A stretch of 61,787 nucleotides of DNA. Source: Haloarcula mannanilytica (GTDB taxonomy: Archaea; Halobacteriota; Halobacteria; Halobacteriales; Haloarculaceae). Under the pieces are notes generated by a model. The model did not search any database and was not told the DNA's origin. It worked only from the letters and a program-made list of their open reading frames with translations. The DNA is taken from contig NZ_BIXZ01000013.1 of assembly GCF_005406125.1 (NCBI RefSeq), positions 1 to 61,787 on the forward strand, read 5' to 3'. How positions within the stretch are numbered: position 1 is the first letter of the stretch; every line of letters begins with the position of its first letter. The translations under genes and the position numbers were made by a program. This document shows positions 27,240 to 34,890 of the stretch, piece after piece.

Positions 27240-27808
27240 TTTCCGACGACAACGACCGACAGAACCATCTGCGCGCCCGAGGCGGACGACCATCCAGCAC
27301 CGCGCGCCGACCCGCCCGGAGCGAGCGGCCAGCGGGATATGCCCGCTCGTGTCCGGCCCGATGGGCGGGTTCGTGTCCAGGGCGACTGTCGCCGAGAACG
27401 CGCGCCGCCATGAGGCGCGCGACAGCGCAGGCGGCACCAAGCGCTGGAACGCGAAAGCCCGCAAGGGGCGCAACCGACGGGGATACCCGCTGGCGCCGAG
27501 GGCACATGCATTTTAGCCCGGCAGTCCGCCCGCTACTGCAGGCAGACCGCCCGGAATGGTCGGTCGCGAGCGACGCGGAGGGCGGCAGCGGCGAGCGGGG
27601 CGGGCCGTCACGTACGCACCTGTCCAGCTGACAACATCGCTCGGTGGGCCATCTACACTCCTGGCGGACTCAGAAAGGGCGAGGCCGTCTCGGCCGTCCC
27701 CCGACCCCGCAAGCACCGCAGGGACGAGGCGCGCAGCGGCGGTCGCGGGACGTCGAGCGGCCGAGGGCTTTCGAGATGTCGTGGACGGTCGTCGAAGCTC
27801 AGTACCCG
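27240..27808. other. GC-rich non-coding stretch
   Basis: Frames on both strands are Arg/Ala/Pro-rich and unlike haloarchaeal proteins. It contains one copy of a 24-nt repeat (27709-27732). No gene can be supported. Confidence 0.5.
27709..27732 (+). repeat. 24-nt direct repeat, copy 1
   Basis: GCAAGCACCGCAG followed by two variable bases and ACGAGGCGC. The same element, 22 of 24 bases identical, occurs at 29152-29175 in the same orientation. The two copies bracket the PIN/HTH gene pair. Confidence 0.6.
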
Positions 27809-28318
27809 TTAGTGACCGGTCGAACGCAGCTCCTCGATGAATCGGAAGCCGTTCACGAACGTCACCGAGTCACCGTACCCCTCGCTCGCGAGCACGGTTT
27901 CAGCGCCTTCGCCGGCCGCGATATCCGTTGTATAGATGTACACCTCCATCACCGCCCCCGCGCTGAGCTCATGAGCAGCAAGGGCCGCAAGTGCGGCGTC
28001 CGCCCGTTCGACCTCGTCCGCGGGCCGGTCATCGGCGTTCGCGATGTACCGCTGGACGCCGTCCATCACACGCGAAACGATGGGCTCGGAGAACTCGAGC
28101 GGCGCCGCCACCGTCGCCCATCCCTCGTCGATCGCGGCGTCGACTGGCACGTCCTCGACGTCGGGGTCGTCGACGGTCAGCTCCTCGTACACCCGTTCGG
28201 GCAGGACGAAGGTGATGTTGTTTCGGCGAGCGAACCGCCGAACGGCCTGATAGCGGCTGTTCGAGGGCTGCCCCATCGCGACGAACAGGCCGATGTCGGC
28301 GATGTGGAGCGCGCTCAC
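27809..28318 (-). CDS. PIN-domain-like protein, probable toxin partner
   Basis: The 169-residue acidic protein resembles PIN-type nucleases. It starts SALHIADIGLFVAMG with an early Asp (residue 8), has Glu in PERVYEEL and Asp residues in the ERADAALAALAAHE helix. PIN proteins cleave RNA as VapC-type toxins. It starts with GTG and overlaps the stop of the HTH gene by 4 nt (GTGA), a toxin-antitoxin style operon. Residues in the fourth acidic position could not be assigned, so toxin activity is inferred. Confidence 0.65.
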   Translation of the reverse strand: MSALHIADIGLFVAMGQPSNSRYQAVRRFARRNNITFVLPERVYEELTVDDPDVEDVPVDAAIDEGWATVAAPLEFSEPIVSRVMDGVQRYIANADDRPADEVERADAALAALAAHELSAGAVMEVYIYTTDIAAGEGAETVLASEGYGDSVTFVNGFRFIEELRSTGH

Positions 28319-28914
28319 GCGTCGTCAGCTGCGTCGCCGCCGTCCATGTCCAACTCGTCGAGCGACGCCCCTGCCGCCTCGATGTCGTAGTGCTCGTGGA
28401 CGACGGGCCGGAGCGCCTGGAGGATCATCTCCGCGGCCAGCGGGGAGATATCGAGGTCGTCGGCCATCAGCCGGTGGGTCACTTCGCCGCGTTCGCGGGC
28501 GACGGCGTAGGTGAGCGCGGTCGCGAGGCCGGCGACGCCGTGGCGGTCGATGTAGGTATCGATGTCGGCGTCCGTCTCACGGCGGCCGACGGCGTCGATG
28601 AGCGCCGGCGTGATCGTGTACTCGCGGTTGCCGGCGGCCGTCGTCACGGTCAGGTCGATCTCCCGGGTGGCGTACCGCCGGGGCTGCTCGTCGTCGCTGA
28701 CCGCAACGACGCCGGCATCGACAAGCCGGTTGACGTAGTTGTAGGCCGTTCCCTGTGCGAGGTCGAGATCGTCCATTACGTCCTGGACGGTGGCCTCATC
28801 CTCCCGAGCGAGGTAGGCGTACAGCTGGGCCAGCTGTGGTTCCTCCAGCAAGTCCGCGACTGAGAGAAAGTCGCGAATGACGTCGCCGTCGGCGCGATTT
28901 GAGGTGCGTGACAC
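28315..28914 (-). CDS. HTH regulator, probable antitoxin of PIN protein
   Basis: The protein has a winged HTH of the TrmB/MarR style (VQDVMDDLDLAQGTAYNYVNRLVDAGVVAVSDDEQPRRYATREI) followed by a helical domain (RRETDADIDTYIDRHGVAGLATALTYAVARERGEVTHRLMADDLDISPLAAEMILQAL, described in parts) and an acidic tail. A GTG at 28914 gives about 199 residues and is preferred over an ATG at 29007, because a TATA-like and palindromic element lies between them. It is translationally coupled to the PIN gene and probably represses the pair. Confidence 0.72.
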   Translation of the reverse strand: MSRTSNRADGDVIRDFLSVADLLEEPQLAQLYAYLAREDEATVQDVMDDLDLAQGTAYNYVNRLVDAGVVAVSDDEQPRRYATREIDLTVTTAAGNREYTITPALIDAVGRRETDADIDTYIDRHGVAGLATALTYAVARERGEVTHRLMADDLDISPLAAEMILQALRPVVHEHYDIEAAGASLDELDMDGGDAADDA

Positions 28915-28933
28915 GAGTCGTTCTTGATTACAG

Positions 28934-28952
28934 TTTACAGTGAAACAGTAAA
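28934..28952 (-). promoter_or_regulatory. Palindromic operator-like site
   Basis: TTTAC-N9-GTAAA (19 bp) lies 20-38 nt before the GTG start of the HTH gene, over the expected TATA position. This is the place for autorepression by the HTH protein. Confidence 0.45.
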
Positions 28953-29007
28953 GAGTGTTTGGGATCGCTTTGCTGGCGTCGTGACGAGATGTTCCTTGAG
29001 GTTGCAC

Positions 29008-29025
29008 GCCTAGAGTGTTCTAGGC
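29008..29025. terminator. Perfect 7-bp hairpin
   Basis: GCCTAGA and TCTAGGC flank GTGT. It could be a terminator or a small recognition site. No gene end lies directly next to it. Confidence 0.3.
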
Positions 29026-29151
29026 CCCACCGCGGCTACATCACACACAGAACTGTAGCGGCCCCCGAGATGACCGACTCCGATATGGGATCACGTGAGT
29101 CGGGCAGAACCGACGCTCCCGTAAAAGTCGGCGTGGCGCGTCGGCGACGGC

Positions 29152-29175
29152 GCAAGCACCGCAGTCACGAGGCGC
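29152..29175 (+). repeat. 24-nt direct repeat, copy 2
   Basis: Same-orientation partner of 27709-27732 with two differences. The surrounding 29026-29224 shows no gene. Confidence 0.6.
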
Positions 29176-29224
29176 ATACTCGTCACAGGCGAAATGTCCT
29201 CGTCGGAATCCGGTACTGCCTGGA

Positions 29225-29518
29225 TCACTGAGATGTTGTGTCTGCTGGAACCACTCTGTCGATGAAGGTAGTAAGAAGGTCATCTGCCTCCCGTTCAATC
29301 CCGTCTGCAGGCGGCTCCCAAAGTTCGACAGTAAACGCCGTTGCCTCTGTCGCATGTCCGTCAGTAGCAATAACAACGAGAACAGCACTTTGATAGATGA
29401 CGATCGTCTTGTAAGCATCAACATCGAGATATTCAATTCCGGTTTCGTCAAGGGAAGCACGGAGGTCAGCCGGTTTATTCAATGTATGGTACTGGACCGG
29501 CTCGTCCTCACTCGTCAT
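29225..29518 (-). CDS. Hypothetical protein
   Basis: The 97-residue acidic protein begins MTSEDEPVQYHTLNKP and contains a beta-rich middle (YKTIVIYQSAVLVVIATDG). The start at 29518 is preferred because the extension to 29596 is rich in Tyr, Cys and Arg and looks non-coding. No family recognised. It is the last gene before the conjugation operon, on the opposite strand. Confidence 0.5.
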   Translation of the reverse strand: MTSEDEPVQYHTLNKPADLRASLDETGIEYLDVDAYKTIVIYQSAVLVVIATDGHATEATAFTVELWEPPADGIEREADDLLTTFIDRVVPADTTSQ

Positions 29519-29854
29519 ATCAGTAATTCCTAGCCGCGGTACAAGTACTTCCGGTTCGATCCGTCGACAATAGCACGTATCTGAGTACGGGCTCACGCGA
29601 AATCTTCCAAGGACCGCTGTTCATTACGAATTCCACAATTACCGTATGTGGACGTATCACATCTTTCTTGACCACTGCAACGTCTGGGATAGAATTTCCC
29701 GACAATCATCTCATAAGTTTTTTCTTCACTGAGTTATCAGAATAATCTGAAGAGTTAGATCAAGGTATAATATAGATAAATAATAGAATTTCAAGGTAAT
29801 AGAAGTCTGACTGCGCTCGATCAGCCAGTACAAACACTCCAATTAGACACATCC
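29519..29854 (+). promoter_or_regulatory. AT-rich promoter region of the conjugation operon
   Basis: The segment 29700-29800 is much more AT-rich than its surroundings and contains TATAATATAG and TAAATAATAG-like stretches. No gene is visible. It separates the divergent hypothetical gene from the nine-gene operon and must hold its promoter, but the exact TATA box cannot be chosen. Confidence 0.4.
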
Positions 29855-30310
29855 ATGAGCAACATAACACACGGACAGAACGCATCGAATTCACGAACGA
29901 CGCTACGTACTCACGCAAAACGGCGACTTGCCAAGGTATGGTGTACTCCCGCTGTAAGACGGAGTGCCCAACTGTTGCTTGTCGTAGTGGTGTTCTCTGG
30001 CACTGCAATGGGCCAGACTGACGTGGGGGACATCTACTGTGACACTGCTGTCGAAGACGGCGTTGATGTCGTCTTTGGGGCACTGGCCGGTCTCGGACTC
30101 CCGGCGACAATGGTGTTCGTCGGCCGTAGCGGTCTGTCGTACATGCGTGCGTCGGGGAACCCGAATCAGCAAAACGAGGCCCGGCGGGACCTCATCCTCT
30201 CGCTCGTTGGCCTCGGCGTCGTTGTGCTGGCAATCGTGGCTCCAGAACTCATCACGAAGTTCGGGGACAACGTTGGCTTTGGCTTCTCGGACTGCGTGAC
30301 GCCATTCTAA
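29855..30310 (+). CDS. Pilin-like small membrane protein (VirB2/TrbC-like)
   Basis: The 151-residue protein has a basic N-terminus, a hydrophobic signal-like segment (LLLVVVVFSGTAMGQ, about 42-56) and two further membrane helices (about 72-92 and 112-131) separated by a short basic loop (GRSGLSYMRASGNPNQQNEARR). This layout matches VirB2/TrbC-type pilin precursors of type IV secretion systems and their archaeal analogues. Sequence identity to a family is not evident, so the call rests on topology and on being first in an operon with VirB4- and VirD4-like ATPases. Confidence 0.55.
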   Translation: MSNITHGQNASNSRTTLRTHAKRRLAKVWCTPAVRRSAQLLLVVVVFSGTAMGQTDVGDIYCDTAVEDGVDVVFGALAGLGLPATMVFVGRSGLSYMRASGNPNQQNEARRDLILSLVGLGVVVLAIVAPELITKFGDNVGFGFSDCVTPF

Positions 30311-30317
30311 GCACACG

Positions 30318-32384
30318 ATGCCAACCCTCCGCTCACTGCTGCTGGTCGCAGCCCTCTGCTCGCTGTTCTCGACAGCCGCAGCTGCGGGGCCTACGTCTGC
30401 CACTCTCAGTGGTCCGGCCCAGATTGAGCGGGGGACGGCACATTCTCTCACCCACGGGAGTCACGGTGGTGTGGGGGTATTCCAACAAAACGCCACTGCA
30501 CGGAATAGCTCCAGCGGGGAGAGACCACAAGCGAACGACATTGACAACAACGAGTCCAGTGTCCAAGATCCACCAGATAACGGGACGGAAGCCAACGAAA
30601 CCAGCGATAAAGAGTCCGTTGACCCGGAGTCAGCGACGAACCAGACAGAATTGAACAGATCCGTCGACGTAGGGTCGAGACGACAGAATCTCAGCGCAAA
30701 AGTCTCGTGCTACGAGAACGCCTCGAATCCACCAGCGAACGCGTCTGTCGGGGACAACGCAACGGCAGGGGTCGTGCCACCGAACAGGTCGTACAACCAC
30801 AATCACACCTACTTCCGTGCGCTGTGGTCTGGCGACCAGGACCACCCAGACCAGACACGGGCCGACCGATCAGATGCCGAGAACGGCACGCTAGCCGTCC
30901 TGCCCTCATGCACGGGAGACATGCCTTCTCGTGCGCCCTCGAATCTGACGCTGTGGAACCGGCCTGAACACGATTCGTTCCGGACTGGGATCGAGAATTC
31001 CTCGCGACCAGTCAACGTTACCAACACTCGCTCTGGACTCTGGATTCGTGACGCCTACGTCGCGTTTTTCAGCATCGAACCGTCGACGGTTGTCCATCGA
31101 CCATCAGGAACAAAGCGGCTCGTCCGTCCGAACGGGACCGTCCGTGCAATCCATGACTACCGGTTAGTCCTCTCGGAGGTCTTCGAGGACGACTTCCGGG
31201 TCCTGAACACGTCGACAAAAACGACGCTGTACGCCAACGGAACCGAAATGGACAACAGCACCGCTGCTCAGCCCACGCTGGACTACACGAACATCACCGG
31301 GACCACTGAGCTCCGACTGGTCACGACAATCTCAACGAATCTCACGGAGATCGACGATGACGACATCGACGAGTACGGGCTCACAGTCACGGACTCACGC
31401 ACGGTCCACGTCGAAAACCTGTCCGAACGGGAGGTGGTCGTCGAACCTGGCGTCGTCCCGAATGGCAGAGGGACCAAGACCGACGACTATCGGATTGGGA
31501 CCGAAATTCCTGGCAGTTGGCAGCGCGTACGCTTTGATGCCGGATACGAGGTTCAGAGTCAGTGGCGGTTCTACACTCGCTCACCGCCCGGCTGGGAAAA
31601 CTGGTCAGAGAACACGGCGACGCCAGTGCGACCGCTGGAGACCCACGCTGTCCGGGTTACGGAAGGGCCAGAAGTCACGGTCAACCGCGTGCAAAACGAG
31701 AGTTCGGACGGTTGGCAGTTCGTGCCGTCGCTCGAAGCAACGTATCCGATGAACGCGACGGGGAACACGACCGCCAACGGGACCAACAGGGCTACGCTCC
31801 CACCAGAGATTCGGATTAATCGCTCGGAGTCGTTCACGAGAGCGGATCGGTTCACGATTCGGAGCGCGGAACCGCTCCGAACGGAGACCTTCATGATTCA
31901 CGGACTGGTCCGTGGGAACAGCATCGAGCAGCCAACGGACTCGACGAACCCGACGCCAATTCGGGAGGTCAACATCACCTCCGAGGTCGTCAACTCGACC
32001 GACAACTCGACGGACCTGCTGGTTCGGGTCAAACCAAAATCTGGGTTCCCGATTGCAGCGGGGAACGTCACGGTTGCGACCGGACAGGATAGGGTCGAAC
32101 GATCGTTCTCTGGTACGGACGAGATTGCAGTGACCGTTGACCAGGGCGAGGTTTCCTCAGCGATAGTCACGTACAGCCCGAATCAGATCTGGTGGGAGCA
32201 AGGGCGTGCTGTCCCAGTCCGGGACACCCAACAGCGGGTCGCATATGAACTCAATCTCCCAGACCTTGCAGAGTTCATCGACCTTGCTGTGGTGACGCTC
32301 CTGACACTGTTGCCGGCTGTGCTGGCGCTGTATGGCTACGACGTGTGGACGAGAGGCAAATTCATCGGTTGGTATAATCCATGA
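30318..32384 (+). CDS. Large surface protein with C-terminal membrane anchor
   Basis: The 688-residue protein has an N-terminal signal peptide (LRSLLLVAALCSLFSTAAAAG), a long Thr/Asn/Ser/Glu-rich outer region with many N-glycosylation sequons, and one C-terminal membrane helix (LAVVTLLTLLPAVLALYGYDVW) followed by a short basic tail. It is probably exposed on the cell surface, perhaps as the contact or channel component of the transfer apparatus. No known domain is recognised. It overlaps the next gene by 4 nt. Confidence 0.65.
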   Translation: MPTLRSLLLVAALCSLFSTAAAAGPTSATLSGPAQIERGTAHSLTHGSHGGVGVFQQNATARNSSSGERPQANDIDNNESSVQDPPDNGTEANETSDKESVDPESATNQTELNRSVDVGSRRQNLSAKVSCYENASNPPANASVGDNATAGVVPPNRSYNHNHTYFRALWSGDQDHPDQTRADRSDAENGTLAVLPSCTGDMPSRAPSNLTLWNRPEHDSFRTGIENSSRPVNVTNTRSGLWIRDAYVAFFSIEPSTVVHRPSGTKRLVRPNGTVRAIHDYRLVLSEVFEDDFRVLNTSTKTTLYANGTEMDNSTAAQPTLDYTNITGTTELRLVTTISTNLTEIDDDDIDEYGLTVTDSRTVHVENLSEREVVVEPGVVPNGRGTKTDDYRIGTEIPGSWQRVRFDAGYEVQSQWRFYTRSPPGWENWSENTATPVRPLETHAVRVTEGPEVTVNRVQNESSDGWQFVPSLEATYPMNATGNTTANGTNRATLPPEIRINRSESFTRADRFTIRSAEPLRTETFMIHGLVRGNSIEQPTDSTNPTPIREVNITSEVVNSTDNSTDLLVRVKPKSGFPIAAGNVTVATGQDRVERSFSGTDEIAVTVDQGEVSSAIVTYSPNQIWWEQGRAVPVRDTQQRVAYELNLPDLAEFIDLAVVTLLTLLPAVLALYGYDVWTRGKFIGWYNP

Positions 32385-33214
32385 CACACAAGACTATACC
32401 ACGAAATAGCAGTATCGACCGTAGAACAGTGCTTGGACTCTTGAGCGGGAGTCTTGCTGCCCTTGCAGGATGCAGTGGGCTGGCTGCTGACAGCGGTGAA
32501 GGCGGCGGGAACGCCGGCCCGCCCGAAGAGCAGTCCGAATACATCGAAGAGACATCGATTGGGGTTGTGGAGAACGGCCGCCAATTGGCTCTGGAGGTAG
32601 CTGTGACTGATGAGATCAACCCTTCATCGGTCAGTATCATCACAGAGTCCGGTCGGGAGTTCTCCAGTGACTATTTCAGTCCTGGCGAGACCAGGACACG
32701 CCTCTCGCTAACAGAGGGAGAAGACTCACATGAGCCATTGCCACGGGGACAGCACAAGCTCTATCTCCGTGGGGATGATGTCGAAACTGAACTCCCACTC
32801 GAACTGGGCACTTCGTTCAAACTTGACGAAGTCGTCCCTGGGACCGAGCATGAAGAGATTCGTGACGATAGTTTAGGAGTGATTGTTCGGAATGTGGGAC
32901 AACGAACTGGCGCAGCAGTTCGGACGATTGTCAATGGAGAAAACAAAGACAGTGATCCGTTTGCTCCGGTAAAGCCCGGCGAAACCGGTGTTGTCGAATT
33001 CACATTCCTACTTAATGATCGAGTGGCTAATTGCGTAACAGTTGAAGAAACAACCGAGAGAGCTGAGGAATTAAGAGTTGAATTCCTTTGGAGTGACCCG
33101 GTTATACTCACCCAAACGATCAGCTACGATAACTCAAAGGGGTGTAAAAAATCTCTAGTTGGCGAGCCAGAAGAAATCACTGCAACCTCAGCAGAAACGG
33201 AGATGGAGACGTAG
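32381..33214 (+). CDS. Tat-exported lipoprotein of the conjugation operon
   Basis: The 277-residue protein has a Tat signal with Arg14-Arg15 (DRRTVLGLLSG) and lipobox LAGC (Cys31), then an acidic Gly linker and a beta-rich outer domain. It is anchored outside the membrane. No family is recognised. Its position between the surface protein and the VirB6-like gene suggests a structural part of the envelope-spanning complex, perhaps analogous to the VirB7-type lipoproteins of bacteria; that analogy is inference. Confidence 0.65.
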   Translation: MTHKTIPRNSSIDRRTVLGLLSGSLAALAGCSGLAADSGEGGGNAGPPEEQSEYIEETSIGVVENGRQLALEVAVTDEINPSSVSIITESGREFSSDYFSPGETRTRLSLTEGEDSHEPLPRGQHKLYLRGDDVETELPLELGTSFKLDEVVPGTEHEEIRDDSLGVIVRNVGQRTGAAVRTIVNGENKDSDPFAPVKPGETGVVEFTFLLNDRVANCVTVEETTERAEELRVEFLWSDPVILTQTISYDNSKGCKKSLVGEPEEITATSAETEMET

Positions 33215-33216
33215 TA

Positions 33217-34890
33217 ATGCAAGCGGGAATTGGTGAACAAGTCGTTCAGGAACTTGTCGAGAGGGTGATTGAGGAACTCTCGTCGGCAATCTCGTCCGGT
33301 ATCAGTAGCTTCCTTAATGAACTCAGATCGGACATAACTGAGTATTTGGAGGGGTTTTTCGAGTGGCTTATTGATCCGATGGTAGGAACACCCTCTCCTG
33401 AAGGGCCCAGCTCGTCAGCCCCTGTGGACATCGCGTTTGAATCTGCAACTAACGCCCCGTGGGACTCGCTGATCTCGAATATATACTTCGACTCAATCGT
33501 TGGGTTAGCGATCGGTATTCAGTTTTCTGTCTTGGCAATGATTGGACTTAGATATGGGTCGATGAATCCAGTTGTCCGGAAGAAACTCCTACGTCGGCTT
33601 GGGGTTGCATTTCTTTCGCTGTTCTTCTGGCTTCCAGTAGCTTCACTGGGGACCCAGTTTTTCGATGCTATTGGTCGTCAGATCTATGCTTCGGGACACA
33701 CCGAGGCAGAGGCTGCTGCCCTGATTAGCTCAGTTGAGGAGATCGCTTCGCTCAGTCTGGGGATATTCGCTGTCCTCATCGTGGTAGGGCTGTACGTCTA
33801 CCTCAAGGCGGCGTTCATCTTCATCGCCCGGTGGATTTTGGTCTTCCTGCTCACGCTGTCGATGCCGCTAGTCGCGACGTTCTGGGCAGTGGAAGTCTGG
33901 CCACTCAATCGCTTTTCGGGACTGGCGAAACAGGTCGCCGGTGCGTATCCCGGCGTCCTTGCTGCGGGCATCCCGCCTGCGATCTTGATCCGCATGAGCT
34001 TCGAAGCGACAAACTGGGGACTGGCTTCTGACCTGTCGCTGTTCATCAGCCTCGTCACGCTGTACCTGGCGGCAAAGTCCCAGAAAGTCCTCATCCAGCG
34101 GAGTAGCCGCGTTGCAATTCAGGTGAGCGAGCAGGTCCTTGCCGGCGGCAAAAAGCCGGTAAAGATCGGAGCGGCGGCTACTGGTGCAGCGGCCACAGCC
34201 GGCGCTGGAGTGGTCGGTGGCCCCGGCGCAGCAATGGCGACGGGTGGCACGATTCGAGCTGCCTCAAGCGCCGCGAAAGGACGGATTGGTGGCGCTGCCA
34301 CGGGTGCCCAGATGGTCCATCGCCAGATGGCAGCCAACCCCGCTGGCATGAAACACAGTTCCAGTAACAGTGGCACCATCGGATCCGGTCCCGGTAGCGG
34401 TGGGAACAGTACCAACGGCTCTGGTGGCGGCTCAGGCGGTTCAGGCGGGTCCGCTTCGCCTCCTACCGGCGGCAGTGGGTCCGGCGGCTCCGGCGGGTCT
34501 GGTGGCTCTGGCAGCTCCTCGTCACCCTCCAACAGTAGTGGCGGTGGGTCCAGCGGAGCTCCTGCTGGAAGTGCGCTTAACAGCAAGTTCACAAATTCCA
34601 GCAACGGAAGTTCGCCTTCTAGCACCTCCAGTGGGGCCGACAACGAGTCGATGAGTGAGCGCCAAACCAAGCGCAACACTGGCGATACCAGAGTGTATGA
34701 CTCCGATGTCGATCCGCCGTTCTCCGACGAAGACTTCTCAGAAAACGGGAGTTTGGAGGCCGAAACAGAGGACTCTGAGACGTTTGACTCGCTTGCAGAC
34801 GTGTTTGCGAGTGACGCTGACAAACTCGGACCGGACGTGTATCGAGATGGAATGCCGGGAACAGACACAGACGACGCGGAGGACGACTAA
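33217..34890 (+). CDS. VirB6/TrbL-like polytopic membrane protein
   Basis: The 557-residue protein has an amphipathic N-terminus, then about six membrane helices between residues 90 and 290 (for example VGLAIGIQFSVLAMIGL, LGVAFLSLFFWLPVASLG, IFAVLIVVGLYVYLKAAFIFIARWILVFLL in pieces). A long low-complexity tail follows, rich in Gly, Ser, Ala and Asn (about 310-460), and an acidic end. Polytopic channel components of type IV secretion (VirB6, TrbL, TraG-N) have this plan. It starts 2 nt after the lipoprotein gene and its stop overlaps the VirB4 start. Confidence 0.65.
   Translation: MQAGIGEQVVQELVERVIEELSSAISSGISSFLNELRSDITEYLEGFFEWLIDPMVGTPSPEGPSSSAPVDIAFESATNAPWDSLISNIYFDSIVGLAIGIQFSVLAMIGLRYGSMNPVVRKKLLRRLGVAFLSLFFWLPVASLGTQFFDAIGRQIYASGHTEAEAAALISSVEEIASLSLGIFAVLIVVGLYVYLKAAFIFIARWILVFLLTLSMPLVATFWAVEVWPLNRFSGLAKQVAGAYPGVLAAGIPPAILIRMSFEATNWGLASDLSLFISLVTLYLAAKSQKVLIQRSSRVAIQVSEQVLAGGKKPVKIGAAATGAAATAGAGVVGGPGAAMATGGTIRAASSAAKGRIGGAATGAQMVHRQMAANPAGMKHSSSNSGTIGSGPGSGGNSTNGSGGGSGGSGGSASPPTGGSGSGGSGGSGGSGSSSSPSNSSGGGSSGAPAGSALNSKFTNSSNGSSPSSTSSGADNESMSERQTKRNTGDTRVYDSDVDPPFSDEDFSENGSLEAETEDSETFDSLADVFASDADKLGPDVYRDGMPGTDTDDAEDD

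Noticed and set aside
27176-27726. Long open frames on both strands in the GC-rich gap
   Set aside because: They are Arg/Ala/Pro/Ser-rich, overlap each other and lack the acidic composition of haloarchaeal proteins. High GC content alone keeps them open.
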